Assembly: GCA_013399115.1 (NCBI GenBank)
Contig: VXAA01001244.1
Location: 1,418,121-1,482,120, forward strand
Source of the DNA: Anseranas semipalmata
Taxonomy: Eukaryota > Chordata > Aves > Anseriformes > Anseranatidae
Direction of reading: 5' to 3'
DNA length: 64,000 nucleotides
The notes beneath the pieces were generated by a model. That model was not told where the DNA came from. It searched no databases and saw nothing but the letters and a program-made list of their open reading frames with translations. A program made the position numbers and the translations under genes. Shown here piece after piece: positions 47,946-63,051 of the stretch (within the stretch, counting starts at the first letter, position 1; the number at the start of each line of letters is the position of its first letter).

Positions 47946-50900
47946 GTAAGAAAGAGTTGCTTTTTCCCGGGAGAGGTGCAAAAGATTTCTGCAGCCCCGA
48001 TGAAATGGTTATTAACACTGTTCTCCTGCTGCATTGTGGGTACTGGCTGTAAAAGCAGACGTGGCTTTCACAGGGGAACAGACACCTTTCTGAGTGTATT
48101 AAATGTCCTGCGGCAGCTAGGAGAGCCATGCACCGTGATTAAGACATCTGAGCTTGGGACAAAGGATATTCTGCTAACTCCTCAGAAACACCTGCAGAAA
48201 CCTGTTAACATTCTCTTGTATTCAAAACAAAACACTGAGTAGTTTTAACAAGTACAATCCTGTATTTTCCCTAATGACTATTCTATTTCACGAAGGCAAA
48301 GAAAGTGATTTTGATCTCACTTACACAAATGTAAATCAGAAATGAAGCCAATCAAGTCAACAGAGTAACACTAGGGTAAAGTTAATGGAACTGAAACCAG
48401 ATTCATGGCCCAATGCTCTGGCACTGCAAAAAGTGCTTGAATTGATCCAACAGCAAAAATTTCTCTCATCAGGTTACCTTTTTTTTTTTGACCAGAAAGT
48501 TTAATAAAAGTCTAAAAGCTCAAACTACTTTCACCAGATTTTAACCAAAATCTCCTGTCTCCTATATCTTCTCATGTATGATCAGAAACTGAAAACCTTC
48601 TTATATATAATTTGTCAGCAAAGCAACATCTCAGTTTTATGATGCCCTCTTGTTTAATTTTTAAGAAAAGAATGCAGCTAAGAACTGGGTTAGTGTTTAT
48701 CCAGAAAACAGGAAATGGACACACAGTTACTTCTGAGTGCCAGTAACATACTCTGAGAAAAAGTCTGCACTTCTTAATTTTGGTCTTTTTTTTTTTTTTT
48801 TTCCTAATTTAAAAGACAAAAGATGGCCTCCCAGCTGCTCTTCCAATTCCAGAAATGGCTTGAAAACAGCTGAGATGTCACACATACGTTCAAAGTTGGT
48901 TGTGATCATATGCACAAAAGATTGGAGATCTCTGTTCCTTGCAAATTGGACCTGCAAGACACTTTTCACACTTTGCTAAGAGGTTGACTGCAGCTTCTCC
49001 CCATTCCTCTCCTCTTCACTAGGAAGCAAGGACTGATAAACAGTATGGTGGCTAGGTTTGAAGCTGGATGCAGTATCTTCAGTGGCACCCTTAAATACCA
49101 AGTTCTTGGTGGGTGCAGAGGGCACCACAATGAGAACACAGTCTGGTTTTTCTTGCATTGCCACAGTTGTCCCTGACAGCCTGAGTGCCAGGAAAGCCAC
49201 GCCACGCAGCTGTGTGCATCTGTAACCATCCTTGTCACGGCACTCGGCACCTCTCTGAAAGTACTGAAAAGAAGCGAAATCTGATTTAGACTCACAGGAA
49301 AGCTTCCAGGCTGCATAACTCCCCATTATCTGTTATTTTAAGTGTCATGTTGTATCACAATACTTTAAAATGTAAACTCTCCTTTTTTGACAGCTCTGTA
49401 AGTTTTGCTGCAGGCACTTCACCCAGCCCTTCAAGACACAGCATTTGTTGTCCTTCACTGAACAGGACAGAAGACAAATAAGCCTCCTCATAAGATCATC
49501 CCTATACATTTGACATGATACTTACAACATTTCTCTGATGGTTTTTCCCTGTGACTGTGGGGAGGACAACTGACCTTTTGTCGATTGAGATCAGCTAATC
49601 AAGCTCATTAAACAAGCTGGAATGCTGGCACTACCAAGGGAGGCATTCAGGAGACCTTCTCTTATAATTTTATTTTTTCCTTAAAACATAGTTGTTCTAA
49701 CTTCTCCTTAAGATAGAACTGCCAGATCTTTAAAGTGGGTGACTTTGGTCCAGATACGTTGCCTCGAAGTCTGTGGAAGTGAAAGCGGATAGCTAGCTAG
49801 CAGAGACTTGCAACTTATATGAATAAAAAAATATCCCTGATAACTCAGTCAGTTGGGGTTTGCCTTTCTGAAACCAGGGTGGGGTGATCAGCAGGTGTCT
49901 GGGTGTAACTGACTCCAATTATTCCCAATAACTGTATAAAGCCCGGAACAAATCCTTAGGAATAAGAATCTACTTTGCGAAAGAACTGTCCTGCTTCAAA
50001 GACACTTCTCTCAATCACCATTGTCTCCTACAAAAAGAAATAGATTGCAGAACCCCGAACTTCGGCTAACTCTTCAGATCAGAAAAAGGGATAGCATTGT
50101 CTTTGGTCAGACGGACATTGCAACAAACAGAGCAGGTCTTTACTCTGGAGAGATAATAGTAATACTTTATCCTTAAACAGTGCCTTTCTTCCAAGAACCT
50201 CAAAACATTAAAACTTTCTTGCATGATTAAGTCCTCATAAGACAGGTGGCAATCTCACAGTATTTTAAAGAACAGTGAGCGGAAGACCAGGATGGTTAAG
50301 AATTGTGTTTTGCAGTAGTGTTGATCATCTTCACTTGTGACTGAAAGCAAGGAAGTCTCACTGAGATAAATAAAAGCTAGAGATGCTCAGATTCCTCAAA
50401 TCAGTCCATGTGAAGCTTGCAATTACTGAAAAAGAAATAGAAACCTAGAAATACAGGTTTGCATTTTCTACCAACTCTTGCCAGTGGATGTGAGTCATCA
50501 TAGTATCTTAAAACACGACTGTTCATCACTTCAAAAATGATATGGACCAGAAAGATACCACACTCTTTAGAATGAATAGACTTCATACTAACTTTGTGGT
50601 TATAAATGTAACTGCTCTCCTGGCAAGTTTCAGACATGCAGCCATGATATTGAAATGATATGAATTATTTTAAAAGTCACTAGCGTAAAACAAATAATGT
50701 GCAGCATATGTTTTGTCTCAGGTTATGAAAACATTCCACAACAAACTAGCTTAAAACAATTAAAAATGTTTCAGTCAATGGACAAAAGTTCAAGCTGTAA
50801 CTTTTCTTGAGCCGTCTCCAGTTCCAAGCACTTCTGTCTTAATGATATGTGTATTGTCAGTGGCTGACAGTAATTTTCCACATATAATCTATTTGCAAAT

Positions 50901-53900
50901 CTCTGCACAGATTTGCTACTAGTGGAGACATCAAAACTATGGAAGGAGCAGGCTAAATGAACTTTGTTGTGAGATGGTGCATGATGTGATGAGATGAGTT
51001 CGTACACAAAACCCTGGAAATACTGGCTTCATCCAGCTGTTATATTGCTGCATTTGATTTGCTCTCACACAGCCGTGACCCAGGGCTGTGCAACTTGCTG
51101 TTGCAAGAAATGGCATTGCATGTGGCATCGCATGTAGGTACCCTATCAGGATAACTACCCTAATAGTCACATCCTTCTCCAGATGTTCGAGGAAGGCTCA
51201 GCAGCACGGGCAGTAGTTACCAGGACAGGTAGCAGTGGTGTGACTATCAGTGGTGGCTGCCCTTTGAGGCAAACATTCATAAGGAGTCACAAGAAGGACT
51301 GTAATCAAAGTGGCTGCTAGAAAAAGGGAGAATAGGTAGATGTATGTGAGTCATCCTGGCAGCTGCATGGTAGGTGCCAAATCTGAGAAAAGCAAAGTTT
51401 ATATGCTCAGGTAGTACATGTTTTCAAAGGGGAAGGGTCATGGAAAGCCAAACGGAGAGCACCAGGTTGTGCCTCTTTGTGCTTCCAAGGCTGATCTGTT
51501 ACTTGTGACCAGAGATTCACCCCAAGAGATGGCCCATGGTATCTCCACTGGGGTCTGCACCGCTACCTGCAGAGCAGGAACATGCCAACACAGAGCAGAG
51601 CCCTGGCACTGCTTGCCCCGCTGCGGGGAGACATCTCCTCCTGCTTTGGGCAGGGGCAGGCCAATGCCAGCTGAGGTTCAGCCTGAGCCTGGGAAGCAGT
51701 GGCCACGCAGCTGGAGAACGACGGAGGGGAACTGTGACGGGACTGATTGTGAGAAATATAGGGGAAAGCAATGAAGGAGGAGATAGAGCAGAGAATCCTG
51801 GTGGCAGTTCGATTTTGGGAAGTCCAGGTTAGGCATGTGTTTCAAGCTGGTGAGGGAAAGGTTGCCAGCACTGTCACAGCACACACCGTCTCCTGACTCT
51901 TTTTGGTGTTATGCCCAAAAGTGTTGGAACGTTCTTTTTTCTTGCCCTGTGCCTGATTTTGTCTGCTCAGATTTAGCTGTATTTGTAGTAAGCAGCCAAT
52001 TCTACATCAGGAGCAGCTGCAACATTTTAAGTAATCAACTTCTGCATTTTCTTTTTATTTTTTTCCTACCACAAAGTCATCTGGGTCTGTATGAGGCAAA
52101 CCAGTAAAGCACAAGGCTTCATAATTCCAGGATATTTTCTTTGAGATGACAGATGAAGGAATTGGCAGTGAGGTGGATGGGGAATATGGAGAGCAGCTGT
52201 ATTATTAGTAGTAATTTATCTATTAATACAGTGCGTAGACTTTGTACCTGAGAATGGGGGGCCCATAATGCCAGGCGCTACACACATGTTACGAGAGCTA
52301 AAGCTTCCAGTGCAAACCAATCACTCTAGCACTGGGAACGGGAAGACATGAAATATCTCACCCAGGATTATAAAAGTGGGTCATTGTCCCACTCTCTAAA
52401 AAACAGCCCGGCTCTGTGTCTCTGAAACAAATGGCAGTTTCAGTCCTGAGGGCAGGATCACTTGCTGGTAGCTAAATGAAGCAAATCAGCAGCGCCTATC
52501 AGCTGTGGGGTTTGTTTTGTAACTGCAAACTGATCTGGAGCCACGATGAATCTGTTTTCCTTCATATTCTACTAAGCTATCAAAACATTTGTTGACACAG
52601 AAACTTACAATGACTGAAGACAATAGAGCCTTCAGCAAACAGCTGAACATGTTCTTCTGCCTGGAGGGGTTGTATTAATCCATCACAAAATGCTAACAAC
52701 CTCAGTTTATGAACTTAATTTACTGCCGTAGACATGATCTAGCTTCAGGCTGACTTGCTTGCTCCAGACTCACTGGGGTGCCTCTTGGGCCTCAGCAAAA
52801 CCGTGGGTAAGGAAAGGAGAAGTTTCCTCTCTAGGTTTCCAGCATCCTTCCTCTTTGGTGCTAGGGTACAAGTTGCAGTTTTGAACTATGCCATTCCTTG
52901 GAGAACTTAGCAACCACTGTGGTGTCCTTTCTGACAAGTGCATGGAAAGTATATGAAGCATTTTTCATGGCTCTCCTGTTAATCACCAACAGGCTCTGCT
53001 ATCTAGCTGTACCTCGTTTTTCCCATTCTCAGTAGAACCTTCTGTAGTTGCTATCATTGAAAACAAAATGCTCCTTTCTAGAAACAGTATTTCTGCTCCT
53101 GATGGTGGCAAAGAAGTAACTGCCATGCAAATAGTATGAGTCAAAGTGTTTCCCAAATAAAAATTTTCAATCCAAAGTGTGGTTTCACTGGAATGTTAAA
53201 TTACTTGATTTGGAGAAATTCTGGGGCATAACCACAACATTCATTTCAGAGCAACAAAAGAAAGGAAAAGATTGCCTAGATCAAAGAGAAATTTGCTCCC
53301 AGCTCCTATAGGTGACCAGAGGAAATCTTAAACACTCAAAGCCTCACAGAAAGTAATTTTGAAATAACAGAATGTCTCTTGGGACAAAATTTAGTTGTCT
53401 CATCAGCTTCTTTTGCAAGTCCTATGAATCGGCTTCAGGCATTATACTCTTCAATTAAATACAAACATTCACCGCAATCCCAACCAGCTATGGGGTTTTT
53501 GGTACAGCTTAGATTAAGAACATAAACTGGTCACCACGGAAGCTATGCTTTTGACCTCAATTAGTGAAAAACCGGGCCGCACAAGAAGTGCTTAGCAAGA
53601 TATTTTTCAGTATCTTTAAACCCTAGTCCTTCTCCACCCACACTGTTTTAAACACTTTGAAAACCTGCTTTAGAGGTCTCTTTACCTCTAAAACAACTTT
53701 TCCTTCTTTTTGTAGAGACAAGGTTTACTGGTGCTCATAAACTAGCCAGCTGAAATTGTTTTATATAAACTTGTTTTAAAGTGGGGGAAGGGAATGTATG
53801 TTTGACTTCTTGTTGCCTTTTCCCCCCGTTAAGAGCATTTTGCAAACAGATTAAAGTATGAAAACAGCTGAACTAATCAGTGCCAGTAGCTGTCAGTAGG

Positions 53901-53933
53901 ATGAGGGAGGTACCTTAAGAAATGGAATAAAAA

Positions 53934-53977
53934 GAAGACTAATACTAACCAAAGAAGAAGACTAATACTAACCAAAG
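53934..53977 (+). repeat. 23-nt tandem duplication
   Basis: The unit GAAGACTAATACTAACCAAA plus GAA is present once in full and again nearly complete, directly adjacent. The copies are identical where they overlap, so the duplication is recent. Confidence 0.85.
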
Positions 53978-56900
53978 TTAGGCTACTGACACAATCCTTG
54001 GAAGTGTCATTAGTTCAGAAGGTAACATCTTTTTTTAGCAACCCAACTGAACCATTGCCATAGTGCATTACTACAAGCAGCCAGATGTTTGATCAAGTAT
54101 TTTTGGAAACAAACTGTATTCTCAACATTAGTGGCAACAAAGGACGGGGCAATTTTGAAAGCTTCTTTTCTCAGAAGGTTTCTTCTCTGGTCATTTGTGC
54201 TTAATACGTTTGGATAGCATCCAGTGTCCAGCCTCTTATCAGAACCTTTCTACCTTTTAACATCCTCCCTCACTGATGGATAGCCTAAACATTAGCAAGC
54301 AACCTTATGTTGCAATAGTCTCAGCTTGGCTTCCTCTGGTAAACCAAATGTCATTTGTTCCATTAAAAAAATCCCTGTATCTATAAACACACATTTACAA
54401 ACTCAACATTATTGAATGGCTTTCTTGCAGGAAAACAAACAGATCCTTGCTTGAATTCACTCCTCTGAAACATAAGCCTATAAACACGAGTAACCCTTCC
54501 CTTGCAAGCCATCCTCACACTGAAGTCCATGATCTATTTGCTTTGGATGAAGGTAACTCATGCATAAAGGCCTGAGCCAGGTTGCACTTAAGTCAACGGC
54601 TGTAGTGCTCTATCAGTTGCAGTGGGGATTTTGCAGAATTTGCCATCATCTTTTTACATAGCAAGTCAAAATCCTGGGGAAACACCTGAATGAAGAGATG
54701 AAAATCCAACAGAGAGGTTGAGAAGGCCTTGAAAAGGATTAGGAATAAAACATCAGTCAGGAAACAGTGGGCTACTTGCAGAAAGACTGGAAACACCCAC
54801 GAAAGCAAACAAAATCACTATCTAGCACTGCTAGAAACAGGGCATTCCCTAATCACCTGTGTCACACAATCCATTAACGATCACATGGTAATTGCCTTCA
54901 GCAAAGAATTGAGAGGGGAGACATTTAATGTAGGAGATGACACACTGTTTGCAGTGGCATTTTCCACTCTTCCTCTGCTTTGCTTGTGGGACAAACAGCA
55001 TCTGTGCTAGGATAATAAAGTTGCTATATGCTTGATTTTTGACTCAGGTCAGACTTTAGCTTGATTAAATAATAACAAATTAACATACAAGCTGAGGCTT
55101 GGCACATGCGTTAAGTGAGTTTTGTACATGTAGTTGCATTACTGAAAAAAATGGAATAGTTTGAAGTGCCACATTTCCACAACTTAAACGTGCTGGTTAC
55201 TTTAAAATCCATTTGTAGTCGACAGGGTTTTTTTGGAAATCATTCTTCTTTTCTTATTTTTTTTATGCTTGTCTACTGATATTTTAATGAATTTAAATAT
55301 ATTTACTTTCTGTGAAATTTAAACATTCCTTTTGGTAATGCTGTAAGTCTTGGTTCCAAGCTAAAATAACGGACTCTATCATTAGCTTAGTGATTCTTCT
55401 CATTGCATCATACCAGCCAAAGGTGTCAGTCTCAGGCACCTCATTTGAGTTTGCCTGGCCCATTCTTGTGAGGCTACTCAGTTGCTGAAGTTTCCAGATG
55501 AAGAGGCTGTTTTTCCAGAATGCTAATTGCCTACTGTTAGGGAAGCATATGAGGAATAGGGTGTGTTTAACTTCCATTTTCATCACGTGCCTCTTTATTC
55601 TTTTCTTTGTTGAGGTCAAGTATACATTTGCCTGCTACTGCTTCTGAGTTTAGCACAATAAATCTTGAGCTCAAAAAGACATTTGTTGACCCATTCTGCC
55701 TTTAGCCGCAGAAACCCAAAGCTGAAACAACCAGGAAAATTGCTGCAAGTTGCAATGGCTGCATTGAACAGCTGCGGAGGACTAACAAAGGACTCCTGTA
55801 CTATTGAGAAACTGTCCACAGAAATCTGTGTGGATATGTCATACAATTTAATTTAATGTATTCTGTATTATACCTAGAGTGGCATTCACCTCATTGCACT
55901 TTAATCATCTAAAAAATGAGACACTCAAAGTCACCCTGGGCTCCCTGTATAGGCAGTGGGCAGATAGAGGCACCTCATTTCTCTTGTCTAGATGCCTGCC
56001 TGTGTTTGGACAAGCCAAGTTTACAGTGCATGTGTTGAGAGTATAAGAAGCCAGACTCATCAAAGGTCTATTTTAACGTCATTTTGCGCAAATGCCCAAA
56101 AGGTACCTCCTGTAGATTGCTTGGATGTCTTGCAAGGCAGTGTTTCAAACAGCTGGAAAAGGCTGATTCCTTTTTCCCATGTGGACACATTTCAGACAGA
56201 AGAGGCTGTATCTGGGGAAGCTGAATGAACCTTAAAGGCTTAGAATTAACTTCTCTGGCCATTAGATAAGCCATATGAACTGAGTATAAGTGATGAGGGG
56301 TATGCAGATGGGATAAGGAAAAGATAACCCCTTGAAAAAGACAGGAGGAAACTATAATGAGCATATTCATTAGCCAAGGGCAGACAAGTACATTCTTCCA
56401 GTTCTCAGATAATCCCAAGCAGGCTGCTCTTTATTTGCACAGTGTCCTCAGCCTTTTCACATGCCCTGGCTAGTCTCTGAGAGGAGTCATAGCAGCCTGG
56501 GGGGCCTGTCCTGCCTCAGCAGACAGATGTGAGCCAGGTTTACATGTGTGGTTGACATGAATTAGCTGAAGCAAGTTTCCATTTTCCAAAGGGTCAAGTC
56601 AGAGTACTTCCAGCAAACACAGGGCAGCTAGAAGGCTTTTGCCCACTGACCAAGTCATCCCAATGATTTTCCTGACCACAAATGACAAACAGTTAAGAAG
56701 CGTCTGTTCCGCATGAAAGTTGTGAACTTGGGAGTGTAACCTCTCCAAAATGACAAGGAAGGAAAAGCAGAGCTTCAGCTAATAACATTGCTTAGGATAA
56801 AACCAGTGTGGTTAATGACCCCAGACCAAGCCTTCAAGCAGCCTGAGCAAGCGCATTGCAAATGCAGCCCTCCTTAAATCTAAAGGACAGGGCACAGAGG

Positions 56901-59900
56901 ACTGCCCAAGGACCTATTCTGGGGCAGTGTCACCAGGATAGAGCAGACTCCGTGTTGTTTCCATAGGCTTTTGTGCAGTTTGGCACCATTGCAAGAGACA
57001 GAAATGCTCAGTAAGTGTTTAGTTAACTAACATTTGTATTATAAACAGTGGGTAAAGGATGAGGAAATAGGACTTGAGCAAACCGTGAGAAAATGTCTTT
57101 TAGTCTGAGACCACAGCAAAGGGGCTCCTAATCAAGGCAACGCTGTGATTTTTTAGATTCCTCTGACACGCTGTATTACAGCCTGGCCACAGTGACAGAG
57201 GAATGCTTATTAAAATAAATTCTGATTAGAAAGCATTAATTTGAGTAACAAGGTTGCTGTTCTGCTGCTCAGATATTTTCCCAGAATTGAACTTTGGAAA
57301 GATGAGCTGAGAAGGGTACTTTCCTGGACTAAGACATAGTGATCAGCAGAGATATTGATCGTGCTGTCTCTGTAACAACAACAAGAATTATGTATTGATT
57401 TCTCTGGAGACTGGATTATGTATTGATTATGCTAGCTGCAAAGCACAGGCCTAAGTAATGCTATCATCTGTGGCTAAAATGGTGCCTGTAGAGTAGTGAA
57501 GTCAATAGAATGGGGAGATGAGAAATCCATTGAGTCACAGGGTAAAGTCCCAGGGCAATTAATTAAATGGCAAAACTCTTCGTGGCTCAAGTAAGGCCAG
57601 GATTTCTACTTAAGTATTTAGCATCCTGAAAAGTCTTCTAATAGGAACCCAAAGGACGCAGGAAATAACATTTTGAGAAAGTAAATAATTCTAGCTCACC
57701 CTAAGTCCAAGTAACACATTGTGTTCAGACAGGCACTTCATTCATTTCTTACTTCAATTGGGTACTTAATGAAATGCATAGAGTTTCGAAGCATTTGAAA
57801 ACTAGCTCTGAAGATAGCTCTTGGACCAAGCCTTAAGGGACTGTCCACAGTAGCCAGTGAAAAGTGATATTGTGTTGACCTTTTATCACCAAGATAATAA
57901 GCTTACAGGGGGACAGAGGTTACTTGCTGGATATAAGTGATATAAGCTGAATTTGTACGAGAAAGGTAACAATGTAGAAAAGAGTCCCAGAAGGCTTCCT
58001 TTTCAAAACACAAAGCCTCTGTCTCACATTAAACTCTGCAGATTGCTTTACAGGAGCTGAATGTTTTTGGTTTTTTTTTTTTTTCTTTCAGAGCTTCACT
58101 TACAATGACATTCAGCTTTTATTTGGCCACTGCAAAAACTAATTATAACATCTTCCCTAGAAGGCATTTAGTAAAATTAAACAGTTAGAGGAAGAGGTCT
58201 CAGCACTTGAATCCAATTCCTGGTACGGTATGACCTGCCCTTCCACAAATGGGATTCAGCCAGAACCATTAAGAAGTGATGCATGAAACTTTCCTTATGG
58301 GAGATGGAAGCCTTTAGTGATCAGAGAAGATGACTCACTCAGAAGCATAAGTGCCGAAGTTTGCATTTATTTTCATGGTGAAAATAGGAAGGGGGGAAGA
58401 AATGTCAAGGAGAGAGCAACGGGAGGAAAAGATCCTTGGCAACAAGATTAAAGCTACGGTGTGCAAAAAGAAAACAACTCTTTGGCAATGTACAGAGCTG
58501 AGAAAGAGTGTTTGTGAGCACGAGCCTGGACTCAGCTGCATGACTTTGTCCAGTAGAAGGGCTCATAAATCATTTTAATTTCATCTCACCCATATTACTT
58601 AGATATTTTCTTCTCCAGAAAGAACTGATATAAGAGAAGAACACTTTTTAACCAGTAGACAAGTGGAATGCCAGGCACTGCTGATCATCCAGTTTCCCTT
58701 TCATAGGACTTTTCCCTCCCTTCCTTATCCTTATCCTATAATTGTTCATAAAAACAAAGACATATTTTCATTTAGCAAAATACCCATTGCTCTCCTTAGA
58801 CTGGGGTAAGGAGGTTATTCCTGCATCCAGCTAACCTTTTGCAGCAAAGAAAGGCATTGAAAATGTGGTCTTTATTCTGTGCATTTCCTGGAGGAAAGGA
58901 GACGGAACAGGAATTCAGATAAGAAAACTAATGCTGTTGCTGTTCTTCATATTCTGTGAAGTATATTAATGGGGATAACAATACATATTAGACGTCCTAT
59001 TCAGTAACATTTTTAGTACCCAGCTGAGTCCATATATAAACTATAATGGCATATGGAGACTGTCTTAATAGCCATTTTGAATCAATTTAGTTTTATATAG
59101 TGTCTCTCAAAGTATCTCAAGGTGCTTGCTTTACAGTGAAAAAGAAAATAATGGGCTAGTGATTTAGTAGAGTAAGGCGTGGTGGCTTTCAGGCAGGAAG
59201 GCAAAAATGCTGAATACAATGCATAACTCTAATTTAAGAGCAGTACAAAGGTAAGCATATCTCTTTGCTCTTGCAGTACCAGAAGAAGCCAGGTAATGAA
59301 GCCAGGCTGGGTTCAGTTAAACTTAACTGTTCCACGAAGCACTGAGGGCTTTTCCATTTACAGACAGAACTGGAACCTAAATCTGAAACATTCCCACTCA
59401 ACTGTTGAGATTAGGAAAAACCAGGAAAGGAATATTTGTGACCAATTCACTTTAGCAGTTTTACCATCATATTTCACAACCTCAGAAATTTTAGACTTCC
59501 TGTGGGTTGGACTTTTGCCCTACGGGCTTATTAAGTCAAGAAGGCAGCTTTAAGTGCCTTTTTCATGGAAACTGTTAAAGCCTCTCTTGAAGAAGCAAGA
59601 CTCCGGTCAAGAAATCTTGATATTAGTGTGGCAACCATTGTGTTGCACCAGTGCTCGTCCCCCTGTAGCCCTCAAAGTGGCCTGCTGAAAGTGGGACCTC
59701 CTTGGAGAAGTAATGGAACACTTCTTCAGAGAGTTTGTCAAGGGTGGAGGGTGTCTTCACCCACGTCATCTGTGGGTTTTCTGTCTCCTGCTCACCACTC
59801 AGGTACAGCTGCTCAGGAAGCCATAGAAATCTTCTGTCTTGGCATCATTAGTGTGATAATGACACGTAGCCCTTATGTTTCCCTCCCATCAAATAGCTCA

Positions 59901-62900
59901 GAATGGCCTGTTGGCTATGGATGTTTCAACATGCTTTTGGCAAGAGAGAGAGAATACTGATGTCTTCCTAGGGAAGAAGCAGGGACTTACCTCTGCCTGC
60001 AGGCCCTGCCTCCCCTTTTTCCCAGATGAGGATCAGAGTTCCTACATGCCATTTCTCCAAGAGGCCTAACACACCTCTTTCCCCTTCCAGGTGCCAGGAT
60101 GTGTTCAGAATTTGTCATCACTGACACCTGTAGATCACGGGAACCACGGAAGCCTGGCCCACAAACACTGTCCCTGGTGTCAGCCATGACAAAAGGCTGT
60201 TAGATCTCTTCTCAGCTACCTCAGCGAGTGCACAGGGGCTGCCCAGGATGTTAAAGCTGCGCAGAGCCTGAATTGTGATTATACGAAAAAGTGCCTCCAC
60301 TCAGCCATCTCGATAAGCACTGAGCTTGTGTAGCTGCCTCAGGGCTGAGGCCGAATGCTCTCACTGGAGCTCTCCACACGGGCACTCACTGCTCCCACAT
60401 GCTCGAGTTTCCTAACTGCAGCATGGTGTAGTAACACCTCACAGACAGTGACTGTGTGAGTCACGTGAGGTTGTAAGTACTGGTGTGATGTCTATTCATC
60501 TGGGGAAATGTTGTCTTTTCCTTTCTGCTGTGCAAGTAGTATATGTTTTATTAAATAAAGCGCATGTTCCTATGCAAATGAACGCATTTTGGAATGATGA
60601 TATACTGACACATCGTATGCTAAATATGTGTGACATTTAAAAACCTAAGAACTAAAATTCATTTAAAAATATTAAAGAGCATGAAGTCTACTTCTTGTTT
60701 TGATTCTGCTTCTGATCCTGCACTCTGGGAAAACTACTCCTCACATTATAAGACTGAATTATCTGTCCAAGAACTAAACCTATCATTTTATTCTATCAGT
60801 CAAGCTGTATGTCACACTATTTTTCTATCAAGACAATGAGGTTCTTTGAAGCACAGACAGACACCTACTTAAAAGAAACATTCCTCTGACAGCAGAAGGC
60901 TTTGGAATCAGTGGCTCTTTGTATCTTTCAAGGGACTGATAGCTAAATGGAGAAATGAAAAGATGGTTTCTTTGCTGGCCAGGATGATATTTTGCTAGGA
61001 CATTTGGATCCAGATTCATCCCTCTTGACTGCAAGCATCTAACCTGGCTTTGAATCACTCACCTCTAATGGCTTAAAGTCCATCCTCTGGAGGTTCTTAC
61101 TTCTCTTTCTAGGCTAGAAAGGAGAGTAGGCTATCTGAACTGCTAATCTGAGTACCTTGGTTAGGTATCTAAAATGAAATGGCAGAATCCAGACCTTGCT
61201 CTAGATGCTTACATATTTGTTATGGGGGACACCTATGTTAGAAAAACTAGTAGTCAGTCCATTGCTATGGCACAGTCAACCTTGTCTCTAGGAAGTGTTT
61301 TCTGCTACACACAGAATGGTTTAAACATTCCTCCGGGAAGAAGCAGAAGTTTCCCGTTAAGAAAAACAGTGCAGAGAGACCAACGCTGAAATTAAAGCAC
61401 AACCACCAGGGAGCCAGTTTTAGATTACAGCAGAAGGAGCATAACTTTGTGTTCCCTTCTGCCCTAAGACCTTAAGGTAATTTGCAAACACCACAGAAGT
61501 TTCAGAACAGACTGCACCCATTTTACATACTGAGGTTAAATATGAACTGTAGAGCGTGGCAGAGAATGGAAACTCCAGCTCTGGAGTCCCAGTAATTTAC
61601 CTTCCTGCAACACCACCATTTTTTTCTTGGTGAAGAAGAAACTGCTCTCAGCCTGGTCCTCACTGTACGGTCCCTGACCTCACTAAACTACTCCATGTGC
61701 TTCTGCTGCACTATGGGGCTGCTGGTAAATGGACAGTGATGGCAGGAGCACCACGGGACAGTGGTGAAGGGTTTTGGCATCTGGAAACCTGCACCAAGAC
61801 CAGCTGCACTTAGCTGAAGCTAAACAGCACTATCCTGTCACTTCACTATCCCTGATACCAGCAAAATGCCTTTCTCCATTTCCAGATGAGGACTAGAGCA
61901 GTGGGAAATATTTTCCCTCCGCATTTGTCCCTCTTTCCTCTGTTGACAGGAATTTTAAGAGAAATGGTCACTTTGGTGAATTAAAAACACTGGAACTTCA
62001 TGCCTCTAATGAATGGGCAGCAGGAACTCAGGCTGGCAGTGCTAAATGGCTGCACATGAAACTAGCCAGGCTCAGTAAATGAAACCAGATCCCAAAATGT
62101 AGTCTGAGATAACTGAAAGTATGCACTGAAATTTATTGTAGGAAAATGACTGACTGGAAAAAAAGTGGTCTGCGCTGCCCCTGCACCTCCAAAACACATT
62201 GTACTATTTAAACACTTTAGAAAGACATCTGCCAAAAATGCAATTCATTCTCCTGAAGGTCAAATGTATTTCTCTTGTAAAAAAGTTGAAGCAGTGATTG
62301 TACATCTTGGTTACTCTTATGAAAGCAACTTAGGAAAAATCCTAGGATTGTTCTTGTGTTTGAAGTTGGATGTTTATTGCTTACTGGCAGTGACTGTAGT
62401 GCAAAGGTTAAATGCGGCCAGCAAATGACCGAACCCCCCCCCCAGAGGGTTAGTCCCAGTGCAGCCTGTCCAAAATTCCTGCAGCGAATCCGTAGTTCTG
62501 CTCGGAGTGCCACCCTGTGGACACAGCTGCTACCATGAACTCCTTTCCTTCCGACAGCCCAGAGATGCAACAGTCAGGAACTGACAGCGACGGAAACGAG
62601 AACCAGCGATATCACCTCTCATCTCCAAAACACACTGTACCATTTCAATCTTGCACGCTCGTGGCTACCCTGGGGCAAATGGTGGGGGGAGAAATGGGAA
62701 TTTTTGTACCAACATACAGCACCCGTTACCAAAGACCATCTTTGCTGGTGCTTTCTACACACCAGTATATGAAACGTCACTTCTTTTGAACCGGGTAGGA
62801 AATAACGGGGGCATCTGTTGATAACAGCTGAGAAGGTGTCTTGCACTACAGCACAGATGTAGAGCTTTGCACATAGAGACCAGAGAAGCCCCCTACTCAT

Positions 62901-63051
62901 CCATAGATGAATTAAGCTCCTAGTAAGCTCAAGTTCATCTTTAAAAGCCAATTTGTGGATGGAAATATATATTTTTTTCTCTCTGACTGTATAAGACTTG
63001 CCAGTTTATTCACTGGAGATTGCCACCATAAATTTTAGGGCTCTAAAATTA

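Noticed and set aside
47459..48242. Several overlapping open frames on both strands
   Set aside because: They lie in or beside a CR1 fragment read antisense. They are not host genes.
51418..51832. Pair of overlapping plus-strand open frames rich in Pro, Gly and Cys
   Set aside because: Moderately GC-rich intron sequence with no motif and no splice support.
59269..59300. Micro-exon-like 16 nt between ttgctcttgcag and gtaatg on the plus strand
   Set aside because: Antisense to GRK5, far too short to judge, and no neighbouring exons.
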